Positions 1-7,075 of a DNA stretch of 11,950 nt are shown piece after piece. The DNA lies in assembly GCA_045578045.1 (NCBI GenBank), contig JAZNJM010000066.1:1-11950 (forward strand), in the 5' to 3' direction. The stretch is from SIG653 sp045578045. Lineage in GTDB: Bacteria; Bacillota; Clostridia; Oscillospirales; CAG-382. Each line of letters opens with the position of its first letter. Within the stretch, counting starts at the first letter, position 1. Position numbers and translations under genes: made by a program. Below the pieces are notes generated by a model. That model ran no database searches. It saw only the letters and a list, made by a program, of their open reading frames with translations, and was not told where the DNA came from.

Positions 1-83
1 CTGTGGCAACGTGGTTTCGTTTGGAACAGAGACTAAACTCGCTGACCACAATTATATTGACCATATATGCCATGAGTGTGGTG
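1..83 (+). repeat. CxxC-module repeat, copy 1 (partner at 4002-4084)
   Basis: Bases 1-83 match 4002-4084 with a single mismatch (position 70, C against T). The homology stops sharply at 84/4085 and presumably continues left of the window. It encodes the C-G-N-V-V-S-F-G to H-I-C-H-E-C-G stretch in both proteins, in the same reading frame. This shows that genes A and B are recent paralogs, or were recently homogenised, over this part. Confidence 0.95.
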
Positions 84-2116
84 CCATCGATCCTTTGAAT
101 ACGGTGGCTTGGGGCGATACAAACGATAACGGCGATATTGACAAAGGCGAATACATCTACACGACACTTTATGATGCACTCAATGCAGGGGGCAACGTAA
201 AGCTGTATAAGGACTACGATGCATCTTCGGAGGGTACTGTCAAAATAGGCTATGAAGCAACTGACACCGTAATTGTTACCCTTGACCTCAACGGTAAAAC
301 GGTTACGTCTGACGCTTATTGTCTGTTTGATATTTATAATGCTGACTTTACAATAAAGGATAGCTCTGCGGACAAAAAAGGCAGCCTTACAACTACGGGC
401 AAAAATGCTATTTATTGCAATAAAGCCAACTCCAAGCTGAACGTTGAAGGCGGTAGCTTCACGGGTGGAGAATATGCTGTCGGCGTTAAAAGCGGCGTTG
501 TAACTGTAAACAACGAAAGCGTTTTCTCAGGTGATTGCGGTATGTTTGAATATGCTGGCGGCGTGATTGACTTTTCTGAGTATTCCAACGTGGAAGGTAT
601 CAGCGTGTATACGCATATTACAATCGCTCAAAACAATACCACCATCAAGCTCCCTGCGGGATATGCGTTCTTTGATGGAGAGTCTGCAACAACTGTGTTG
701 GAAAATGGAATATTGTATACAATAGGCAAAGCTCCCGAAACGAGCTACATAATTTCCTTTGCGGCAAACGGTGGAATGGGAAGTATGGCGGACGAGGTAA
801 GCTATGGTAAATATATGTTGCCCCAAAACGCTCTGAAAGCTCCCAAAGAAAAGGAATTTAAGGCTTGGCTTGTTGACGGCAATGAGTATGCACCTTTTGA
901 CGTTATCACAGTAAGCAAAAATACAACTGTTACTGCTGTTTGGAAGAATATTACATCGAATATAACTATAAATATGACCGACTCTTGCGGAGACGGCTGG
1001 AACGATAATGCTCTTGAGGTATACGTTGAAAACGAGCTTATTAAGAGCTTTACCATTGACGATGGAAACTTCTCTGTTGTAAGTATAGATTATGACGTTT
1101 CAAAGACATATGTTTTCAAGTGGAACGCGGGAAATAAAGCTGAAGAATGTGGATTTGAGATACTTGTGAACGGCGAGTGTGTATTCATCGCATACGAAGA
1201 AGAAAATGATTGTAATAACTACGAAACAGGCGACATTATTTATACTCTCGAAGCTAAGGCTAAGTTAATGGGTGCATCTGTTACAGTAGGAAAGGATCTT
1301 ACTATGAACTACCACGCCAAGCTGAACGATACCGCCCTTGTGGGTGAAGGACAGAAGCTGGCAATGCAGTTTACCTTCAACGGTAAGACCGTTCTTGTTT
1401 ACGCAAATGAGGCACTTGTGAACGGCGAATACGTTTTCAAATTTGAAAATATTGCACCTCAATGTATGGCAGACCTCATTGATGCGGCTCTTGTAGTTGT
1501 AGATGAAAATGGAGAGATTGTCAAAATCCTTGACGAAAAGAAGGGATACAGCGTAAAGGCAAACGCTGAGGCACTGTTGACAAATTATTCCACAGATAAA
1601 GCATTGGTTCAGTTTGTAACTGATATGCTTACCTATGGTGCGGCGGCACAAAACTACAAGGATTATAACCTTGAGAACCTTGCAAATGAAGGAGTTAATA
1701 ATATTGGCACCCCTTCCGAAGCACTTCCTACAAAGAGCGACAAGACCGTAACCCAATCGACAAGCGATACCGTACGCTTTACAAGTGCGACAGTCTGGTT
1801 TGATAACGTTAACAAAATCGGAGTAAAGCTCTCTACCATTGAAAACGTAACGTTGAAAGTGAATGGTGAAATCGTAGAGCTTAGTGGTACCACATACTAC
1901 ACTAACCCAATTTACGCTACGGGCTTTAATACAGTTTATACTTTTGAGCTTTACGAGGGTGAAACACTTGTTCAAACTCTCACCTACAGCGTATCATCAT
2001 ACGTTTATTCAATGATGAACAAGGTAGATAACGAGGGTAATCCTACGGAAATGGCAATCCTTGCAAAAGCACTTTACCGCTATGGTGTATCTGCGGCTGC
2101 ATATAAAAATATGTAA
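2..2116 (+). CDS. Secreted multidomain surface protein, 3' part (5' end outside window)
   Basis: The frame is open to the left edge, so the real start lies upstream; GTG at 11 is an internal valine. Numbering residues from that codon, the visible part has: the end of a CxxC module (C20-x-x-C23), a D-x-N-x-N-G-x-I-D-x-x-E calcium-loop-like stretch (36-47), a repetitive beta-rich region with an L-D-L-N-G-K-T motif resembling right-handed beta-helix proteins (about 85-235), an InlB/Flg_new-type repeat (about 245-312, ending in T-A-V-W-K), a D-S-C-G-D-G-W-N module (about 316-412), and a long C-terminal region (about 420-701) containing L-x-Y-G-A-A-A-Q, a pattern I associate with large clostridial surface proteins. 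No catalytic motif and no dockerin are visible. The stop is 29 bases before gene B, so the two are probably co-transcribed. The role is inferred to be cell-surface or extracellular binding; the domain names rest on motif recognition. Confidence 0.8.
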   Translation, partial: CGNVVSFGTETKLADHNYIDHICHECGAIDPLNTVAWGDTNDNGDIDKGEYIYTTLYDALNAGGNVKLYKDYDASSEGTVKIGYEATDTVIVTLDLNGKTVTSDAYCLFDIYNADFTIKDSSADKKGSLTTTGKNAIYCNKANSKLNVEGGSFTGGEYAVGVKSGVVTVNNESVFSGDCGMFEYAGGVIDFSEYSNVEGISVYTHITIAQNNTTIKLPAGYAFFDGESATTVLENGILYTIGKAPETSYIISFAANGGMGSMADEVSYGKYMLPQNALKAPKEKEFKAWLVDGNEYAPFDVITVSKNTTVTAVWKNITSNITINMTDSCGDGWNDNALEVYVENELIKSFTIDDGNFSVVSIDYDVSKTYVFKWNAGNKAEECGFEILVNGECVFIAYEEENDCNNYETGDIIYTLEAKAKLMGASVTVGKDLTMNYHAKLNDTALVGEGQKLAMQFTFNGKTVLVYANEALVNGEYVFKFENIAPQCMADLIDAALVVVDENGEIVKILDEKKGYSVKANAEALLTNYSTDKALVQFVTDMLTYGAAAQNYKDYNLENLANEGVNNIGTPSEALPTKSDKTVTQSTSDTVRFTSATVWFDNVNKIGVKLSTIENVTLKVNGEIVELSGTTYYTNPIYATGFNTVYTFELYEGETLVQTLTYSVSSYVYSMMNKVDNEGNPTEMAILAKALYRYGVSAAAYKNM

Positions 2117-2131
2117 ACTTTTGAAATTTAC

Positions 2132-2137
2132 AGGAGG
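2132..2137 (+). promoter_or_regulatory. Strong ribosome binding site of gene B
   Basis: AGGAGG ends 8 bases before ATG 2146 and fixes that start. The sequence just before it (ACTTTTGAAATTTACAGGAG) recurs at 4451-4470 ahead of the small gene at 4477. The same translation signal therefore serves two unrelated coding regions because of the duplication. Confidence 0.85.
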
Positions 2138-2145
2138 AAACAACA

Positions 2146-4287
2146 ATGAAGAAATCCCAAAAACTAATTATTATGGTTTTGGTGATGGCAATGCTGTTGA
2201 CGATTCTACCAAATTTTACGTTTGCAGTATATGCAGAAAACGGGAATGAAACGGTTGCGCCCGTTAAATCCCCCGCTAAAACCTCCAACCTCGGAGGTTA
2301 TAGATACATCTATGACCGTTGGGCAACTCCTATTAACTCCTATCTTGTGGTAAACGATGACAATACTCTTACCCGTGTGGAATACACGGGCGAAGACGTA
2401 GCTGTTGAGACATACGACAGCAATCTGAAATTTGTTGACGGTTTCACCATTAATATGGAGCTTCCAATTTTTGGTGGCTTTCATTCAGGCGAAAACTACA
2501 ACTTCCTTGTCTTTGGTCAAGAGAATCCCAATGAGGATGACACGCTGCCTGTCATCAGGGTTGTCTCCTATACTAAGGAATGGCAACGTGTTGGGGCGGC
2601 GGATTTATGTGGTGCTAACACAACAATTCCCTTTCGTGCGGGATGTCTCCGCTTTGCCGAATATAACGGATATCTCTACATTCGTACCTCCCACGAAATG
2701 TATAAGAGCAGCGATGGACTCAATCATCAGGCAAACCTGACTATGAACGTCCGTATCTCAGATATGAAGATAACCGATTCGTTCTATGGTGTGTATAATA
2801 CAACCAGAGGGTACGTCAGCCACTCTCTCACTCAGTTTATCGCTGTGGACGGCACTGAACTTGTTGCGGTGGATCACGGAGATGCTTATCCCCGTTCCGT
2901 GGTTATCACTAAATACAACGCCCCCGCAGGTCAAGATTCTTTTATGCAGGCGAAATATGGATACATTGGCTCCTCAACCTACAGAACCTACTATGCAAAA
3001 GCTCTGGACGTACTTCCCATAATGGGTAGCATTGGCGACAATGACACGGGAGTTGCACTGGGCGGCTTTTCTATTTCTGATAAGTGTTATTTAATTGCGG
3101 GTAATACTGTGCCTCAGGACGACAGCTATGATCCATACAGTCAGCGTAATATTTTCGTCTCAGCTACTGATAAGGATAATTTTACCACTGGCGGCACTAC
3201 GATTAACTATCTTACCTCCTACACGGAAGGAGACGGGGTTACCCTGTCTGTTCCTCATTTCGTTCCCGTGAAGAATGGTTTATACGCTGTTCTCTGGACG
3301 GAGGTACGCGAGGAACTCAGAATTATGAAATTAGCCTTTGTAGACGAGCAAGGCAAACAGGTGGGCGATATCTATGAAATCATCGCCGTGCCTTCTGACT
3401 GTGTTCCTGTCGTATTTGACAACAAGATTGTATGGTACGTTACAAAAAATTCTGCCCCCTCCTTCTTCACTATAGATTTGAACAACCCTGAAATTTTCAG
3501 TCATGACCATTTCTACACCTATTCATATTCCGAATACCCCGGATATACCAAAGAAGGCTTACTGATTAGCGAGTGCATTTTTTGTGGAGTGGCAGGGGAA
3601 AACGTAATTGTCCCCGCCGTAAAGGGTAGCGATGAATATTCCATCGGTTCGGTATACTACGAACCCACTTGCACCGATACTGGCTATGGCTCTTGCTTAT
3701 GGGATAAGGCGGATTATTACGGAGTTTCGCCCTATTCTTACTATGGCACTATCCCCGAATTGGGGCACGATATGACCTATAACGAGGGTGTAGCCGCCAC
3801 TTGTAACAAGACGGGTACACTTGAACATTGGTCCTGCAGCCGTTGTGAGCTGATATTTGCTGACGAAGACGGAGAAACTCAGATTACAGATCTGAACATT
3901 CCCGTTAACCCAGATAATCACGTTGGTGAGACGGAGATTAAGGGCGCTATTTCCGCAACTTGCACCAAACAAGGATACACTGGCGACACCGTATGTCTGG
4001 ACTGTGGCAACGTGGTTTCGTTTGGAACAGAGACTAAACTCGCTGACCACAATTATATTGACCATATATGTCATGAGTGTGGTGTGAGCAGGCTTGGTGA
4101 TGTAAACAACGATGGAGTTATAGACTCAACCGATTGTCTCAGAATCAAAGGACATTTCCTTGGAACGAACACCCTTGAGGGTATCGCTTTAGAAGTTGGT
4201 GACGTTACAAAGGATGGTGTTATTAACTCCGCTGATTATTTGAGAATAAAAAGCCACTTCCTTGGAAAGTTTGATTTGAATGCTTGA
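2146..4287 (+). CDS. Secreted dockerin-containing protein with CxxC repeat modules
   Basis: This 713-residue protein starts at ATG 2146, set by AGGAGG 8 bases upstream. Residues 1-30 form a signal peptide (K-K near the start, hydrophobic core, V-Y-A then E-N-G). Residues about 45-455 are a beta-rich, repeat-poor region with no catalytic motif I can name; a propeller-like fold is a guess. Residues about 470-646 hold Cys-pair motifs (C-I-F-C-G, C-S-R-C, C-L-D-C-G, C-H-E-C-G) in repeats of a kind common in clostridial surface proteins. Residues 649-713 are a type I dockerin with two calcium loops: D-V-N-N-D-G-V-I-D-S-T-D is canonical, D-V-T-K-D-G-V-I-N-S-A-D has T where N is usual. It follows gene A by 29 bases, probably in one operon. 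The dockerin implies attachment to a cohesin scaffold outside the cell. Its 3' end looks recombinant: A-type tail sequence begins directly after the TGA. Confidence 0.88.
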   Translation: MKKSQKLIIMVLVMAMLLTILPNFTFAVYAENGNETVAPVKSPAKTSNLGGYRYIYDRWATPINSYLVVNDDNTLTRVEYTGEDVAVETYDSNLKFVDGFTINMELPIFGGFHSGENYNFLVFGQENPNEDDTLPVIRVVSYTKEWQRVGAADLCGANTTIPFRAGCLRFAEYNGYLYIRTSHEMYKSSDGLNHQANLTMNVRISDMKITDSFYGVYNTTRGYVSHSLTQFIAVDGTELVAVDHGDAYPRSVVITKYNAPAGQDSFMQAKYGYIGSSTYRTYYAKALDVLPIMGSIGDNDTGVALGGFSISDKCYLIAGNTVPQDDSYDPYSQRNIFVSATDKDNFTTGGTTINYLTSYTEGDGVTLSVPHFVPVKNGLYAVLWTEVREELRIMKLAFVDEQGKQVGDIYEIIAVPSDCVPVVFDNKIVWYVTKNSAPSFFTIDLNNPEIFSHDHFYTYSYSEYPGYTKEGLLISECIFCGVAGENVIVPAVKGSDEYSIGSVYYEPTCTDTGYGSCLWDKADYYGVSPYSYYGTIPELGHDMTYNEGVAATCNKTGTLEHWSCSRCELIFADEDGETQITDLNIPVNPDNHVGETEIKGAISATCTKQGYTGDTVCLDCGNVVSFGTETKLADHNYIDHICHECGVSRLGDVNNDGVIDSTDCLRIKGHFLGTNTLEGIALEVGDVTKDGVINSADYLRIKSHFLGKFDLNA
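4002..4084 (+). repeat. CxxC-module repeat, copy 2 (partner at 1-83)
   Basis: This matches 1-83 at 82 of 83 positions. Immediately after 4084 the sequence switches to the dockerin, whereas after 83 it switches to the beta-rich domains of gene A. It is one flank of the apparent domain exchange. Confidence 0.95.
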
Positions 4288-4470
4288 CCTACAAAGAGCG
4301 ACAAGACCGTTACCCAATCGATAAGCGATACCGTGCGTTTATTCAATGATGAACAAGGTAGATAACGAGGGGAATCCTACGGAAATGGCAACCCTTGCAA
4401 AAGCACTTTACCGCTATGGTGTATCTGCGGATGCATATAAAAATATATAAACTTTTGAAATTTACAGGAG
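4288..4470 (+). pseudogene. Decayed copy of gene A's 3' end
   Basis: 4288-4337 matches 1727-1776 (3 mismatches in 50) and 4338-4470 matches 2004-2136 (4 mismatches in 133). The intervening 227 bases of gene A are missing. The join lies at a CG shared by both edges (1775-1776 and 2002-2003), which suggests microhomology deletion. The first codons are in frame with gene B directly after its TGA (P-T-K-S-D-K-T-V-T-Q-S), but 227 is not a multiple of three, so the frame is lost and stops at TAA 4363-4365. There is no start codon or ribosome binding site of its own, so this is a non-functional remnant. The copy ends within the ribosome binding site used by the next small gene. Confidence 0.93.
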
Positions 4471-4476
4471 ATTAAA

Positions 4477-4596
4477 ATGAATAACGAAACTAAACTTAAT
4501 TATGAAGAACCAACAATAAGCATCGTTGTTTTTGAAACATCGGATATTATTACTACCAGCTCAGGTGGCTTTGAGGGTGAGGACGATCCGTTATAA
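4477..4596 (+). CDS. Small hypothetical protein (39 aa) with D-I-I-T-T-S-S-G-G motif
   Basis: ATG 4477 is preceded by AGGAG (4466-4470) with a 6-base gap, and the frame runs 39 codons to TAA 4594. The protein begins M-N-N-E-T-K-L-N-Y-E-E-P-T, followed by a hydrophobic I-S-I-V-V-F-E segment, then T-S-D-I-I-T-T-S-S-G-G-F and an acidic end (E-G-E-D-D-P-L). There is no signal peptide or membrane span. From memory, short clostridial proteins with a Y-E-x-P-x-I, F-E-x-x-D-I/V-I-T-T-S-G-G layout recur as unnamed hypotheticals, so I take this as a real gene. It lies directly downstream of two secreted-protein genes. A peptide precursor or small accessory protein is possible, but no function can be assigned. 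Confidence 0.7.
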   Translation: MNNETKLNYEEPTISIVVFETSDIITTSSGGFEGEDDPL

Positions 4597-4681
4597 ACTG
4601 CTTGAAATCCTCGGTAGTATGGTATTTTGAAATATTAAAAAGAAAAAACTGTCCAAAAGGATGACGTTGCTCTCACAAAGG

Positions 4682-4766
4682 TGAAATTTCAGCAAACAAA
4701 AAGAGTTTGCATAGTGCTTTGTACGCAAAGACTTAAATGACGGCGGCTTGATTTCAAGCTGCCGTC
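4682..4766 (+). terminator. Hairpin-rich intergenic segment, possible terminator (4739-4766)
   Basis: The strongest structure is GACGGCGGCTTG (4739-4750), loop ATTT, CAAGCTGCCGTC (4755-4766): a 12-bp stem with one G-U pair. The following TGTCTATGT is a poor U-tract, so termination efficiency is uncertain. Upstream lie smaller foldable elements: the palindrome TGAAATTTCA (4682-4691), GCAAAC/GTTTGC (4693-4711) and CTTTG-TACG-CAAAG (4717-4730). The segment separates the small gene from the AT-rich gene at 4817. A structured RNA cannot be excluded. Confidence 0.55.
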
Positions 4767-4816
4767 TGTCTATGTAAAAGAGCTATAAATAATATATTGT
4801 TGCTTGGAGAATGAAT

Positions 4817-5428
4817 ATGAAATTTTTAAAAAAGATTCCAACAGAAAACACAGATAGAACAGAAGAATTATTACGTAATGGCTTCAAGATATTAAAAGAA
4901 CCTTCTTCATTAGGCGTTACAATGGCATTAGCTATGCCAATTAGCATTTTAATAATGTTATTGACTGTATTCTATTTTATGATGTTATTTCCCAAAATGA
5001 TAAATATTTTTGATGCAGATGGTTTCTCTATTAGTTTTACTATAAATTTGAAATTGTTACTTTATGTTCTTGGTATTATTTTTTATACATTCCTTCATGA
5101 AATGATACACGCATTAACAATTCCCAATGTATTTCAATCTAAAAAAACATATTGGGGGCTTAATGGTTGTTTTGGGTTTGTTTATTCAGAAGAAGAGATT
5201 AAAAAACAAAGATTTGTTTTAATATCTATTATGCCGTTAATTATCTTGACGTTTGTCGTTCCGCTCATATGTAGAATTTTTAGTTTCTACCATTGGTATA
5301 TACTATTGCTTTGCGTTATCAACGCTGGGGGTGCTTGTGTTGATATTTTTAATATAATATTGATTTTAAAGCAGGTTCCATCGGGAGGAACAGTTTTAAG
5401 CAACGGAATGAAAACGTTGTATAGATAA
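4817..5428 (+). CDS. DUF3267-type membrane protein, putative zinc metallopeptidase
   Basis: This 203-residue protein has about four membrane segments (roughly 35-58, 77-95, 135-152 and 158-182). The end of the second carries T-F-L-H-E-M-I-H-A-L, an HExxH zinc motif at 94-98. Near the C-terminus, N-A-G-G-A-C-V-D-I-F followed by L-K-Q-V-P-S-G-G matches the pattern I know from the DUF3267 (putative zincin) family, where the aspartate (D176) may be a third ligand. I chose ATG 4817 because GGAG (4806-4809) is 7 bases away; the earlier in-frame ATG 4811 is only one base from it. Peptidase activity and substrate are inferred from the motif only. The gene is markedly richer in A and T than the surface-protein genes to its left. 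No clear promoter is visible, nor a terminator after it. Confidence 0.82.
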   Translation: MKFLKKIPTENTDRTEELLRNGFKILKEPSSLGVTMALAMPISILIMLLTVFYFMMLFPKMINIFDADGFSISFTINLKLLLYVLGIIFYTFLHEMIHALTIPNVFQSKKTYWGLNGCFGFVYSEEEIKKQRFVLISIMPLIILTFVVPLICRIFSFYHWYILLLCVINAGGACVDIFNIILILKQVPSGGTVLSNGMKTLYR

Positions 5429-5498
5429 AAAATATAGTTAATTAAACGTTATCAAACAAAATTCAGACCGGAAACCTTTTTATTGTTAATCGTTTTTC

Positions 5499-5527
5499 TT
5501 GACAATTATAAATCAAAATGGTATATT
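5499..5527 (+). promoter_or_regulatory. Sigma-A type promoter for the RNA methyltransferase gene
   Basis: TTGACA (5499-5504) is a perfect -35 box; TATATT (5522-5527) follows after a 17-base spacer. A second -10-like TATAAT overlaps at 5527-5532 but its spacing is too long. Transcription would start near 5535, giving an AT-rich leader of about 110 bases. The leader has no clear hairpin, and a 12-base direct repeat AAATGGTATATT (5516-5527 and 5580-5591) lies across it. Confidence 0.75.
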
Positions 5528-5647
5528 ATAATGGTAAGTGGAGCGTATTTAAAAATATTATTTTTATTTATTAAAATATAAATGGTATATTTATTTCATA
5601 CACAATAAATTGGGTTCACTAAAACGATATAAAAAGGAAATATGAAA

Positions 5648-6775
5648 ATGCAATTTGTTACTTCTTGCCTTTTCGGGCTTGAAAAATTTGTTGGCGAGGA
5701 TATAGACTCTTTAGGATATAAAAGAATAGAAACAATGGACGGACGAGTTACCTTTGAGGGTGATATTTCCGCTATTGCAAGGTGCAACGTTAATTTCAGA
5801 TATTCTGAAAGACTTTATATTAAGTTGGATAGCTTTAAAGCTCTATCTTTTACAGAGCTTTTTGACAGCACCCTGAAAATAAGATTTTGTGATTATATAA
5901 ATAGGGAAGATTCAATTATTGTAACGGGCAGTTCTGTGCGTTCAAAGTTGTTTTCTGTGAGAGATTGTCAGAGCATTATTAAGAAAGCTATAATTAAATC
6001 TCTTGAAAAATCATACGGTGTTTCGTTCTTCCCAGAAACGGGAACGAAAAAGAGAATTGAATTTTTTATTTTTAACGATATAGCAACCATAATGCTTGAA
6101 ACATCGGGTGCACCACTTCATAAAAGGGGATACAGACCTGCATCGGGCGTTGCTCCGTTGCGTGAAACCTTGGCGGCTTCAATGGTGAATCTTTCAAGAA
6201 TGAGAGAAGGGGTTGCAACTGTTGACCCGTTTTGCGGTTCGGGAACAATTCCAATAGAAGCCGCTTTGATGAGTATAAACAGAGCTCCTGGGATTAACCG
6301 AAAATTTGACGCTATGGATTTTGATTTTGTTCCAAAAGAACTTTGGAAAAAGGCTGTTGAAGAGGCTATGTCCTTAGAAAAAGACGGAAACGTTGAGATT
6401 TTCGGATTCGATATTCTTCCAGAGGTTTTAGAACTTGCAAAAGAAAATGCAAAAAGGGCAGGGGTTGAAAAACTTGTTAGGTTTGAATTGAGAGATGCGA
6501 AAGATTTTACATCACCTTATGAAAATTGTCGTGGAACTATCGTAACTAATCCACCGTATGGAGAAAGAATGCTTGAAAAGAAAGAGGCGGAAGAGCTTTT
6601 TAAAGCCTTTGGAAAAGCTGTAAGAAATAACGTTCCCAATTGGAAAATGTATATAATCAATTCCCACGAGGAATTTGAAAAATGCTTTGGAAAAAGAGCA
6701 GATAAAGTGAGAAAGCTTTATAACGGAATGATTAAATGCTATCTATATCAGTATTTTAAAGCACCAAAAAATTGA
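5648..6775 (+). CDS. THUMP-domain SAM-dependent rRNA guanine-N2 methyltransferase (RlmL/YpsC type)
   Basis: The protein is 375 residues from ATG 5648. That start sits 9 bases after AGGA (5635-5638) and gives the family's usual opening (M-x-F-x-x-x-x-x-F-G-L-E); ATG 5642, two codons earlier, is possible but only 3 bases from AGGA. The N-terminal third is the ferredoxin-like plus THUMP RNA-binding part. L-H-K-R-G-Y-R (157-163) precedes the Rossmann methyltransferase domain, with SAM motif I D-P-F-C-G-S-G-T (193-200), an acidic F-G-F-D-I motif (about 252-256) and the catalytic N-P-P-Y-G-E-R (301-307) typical of base-amino methylation. By family it transfers methyl from SAM to N2 of a guanine in 23S rRNA in the cytoplasm; the exact position is not established here. 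It is full-length, monocistronic and has its own promoter. Confidence 0.92.
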   Translation: MQFVTSCLFGLEKFVGEDIDSLGYKRIETMDGRVTFEGDISAIARCNVNFRYSERLYIKLDSFKALSFTELFDSTLKIRFCDYINREDSIIVTGSSVRSKLFSVRDCQSIIKKAIIKSLEKSYGVSFFPETGTKKRIEFFIFNDIATIMLETSGAPLHKRGYRPASGVAPLRETLAASMVNLSRMREGVATVDPFCGSGTIPIEAALMSINRAPGINRKFDAMDFDFVPKELWKKAVEEAMSLEKDGNVEIFGFDILPEVLELAKENAKRAGVEKLVRFELRDAKDFTSPYENCRGTIVTNPPYGERMLEKKEAEELFKAFGKAVRNNVPNWKMYIINSHEEFEKCFGKRADKVRKLYNGMIKCYLYQYFKAPKN

Positions 6776-6850
6776 TTATTATAGATAAAATATAATACGA
6801 ATTTTTTAAAAAGTGGGAATATTAAAAAACTGATTATTATAGATAAAATA
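6766..6850 (+). repeat. Two 27-base direct repeats at the end of the methyltransferase gene
   Basis: 6766-6792 and 6824-6850 match at 26 of 27 bases, with a 58-base period. The first copy contains the last lysine and asparagine codons and the TGA stop of the methyltransferase gene; the second is noncoding. This looks like a local duplication rather than a dispersed element. The rest of 6776-6971 is very AT-rich; I see no gene, no RNA and no convincing terminator in it. Confidence 0.8.
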
Positions 6851-6971
6851 ACCGTTAGAAAAATCCCAAAATATAATTGTTATTAAAAGTGATATCTGGC
6901 TGTTATATGTTGCATTTTTAGAACAATTGTTTGATTTTTTCCTTTAAAATACAAATTTTTCCAATAAAGTA

Positions 6972-7000
6972 TTGACTAATGTTTTAAACTGTGATATAAT
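6972..7000 (+). promoter_or_regulatory. Extended -10 sigma-A promoter for the leucine-rich repeat gene
   Basis: TTGACT (6972-6977), a 17-base spacer and TATAAT (6995-7000), with TG at 6992-6993 giving an extended -10. Transcription should start about 7007, leaving a leader of about 70 bases. The ribosome binding site AGGAG (7063-7067) is 8 bases before ATG 7076. The boxes are near consensus, so a fairly strong promoter is expected. Confidence 0.85.
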
Positions 7001-7075
7001 CTAAACAAAAGAACTTATATTTCATAATAAATGCATTGAAATACGGTTTTAAAAAAAGTAAAAGGAGATTATAAA

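Noticed and set aside
1265..1975. Long reverse-strand open frame of 236 codons opposite gene A
   Set aside because: It has no ribosome binding site, shows low-complexity Cys- and Ile-rich composition, and is fully covered by the clearly coding + strand frame.
4001..4470. CxxC and tail repeats as the ends of an insertion sequence
   Set aside because: The repeats are direct, in frame and coding, with no transposase, terminal inverted repeats or target duplication visible; tandem gene duplication explains them better.
4748..4776. Possible promoter TTGATT with TATGTA ahead of the DUF3267-type gene
   Set aside because: The -10 matches the consensus at only three positions and the -35 lies inside the hairpin stem, so support is too weak.
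4811..4816. Earlier ATG for the DUF3267-type gene
   Set aside because: GGAG ends only one base before it, too close for initiation; ATG 4817 has the normal 7-base gap.
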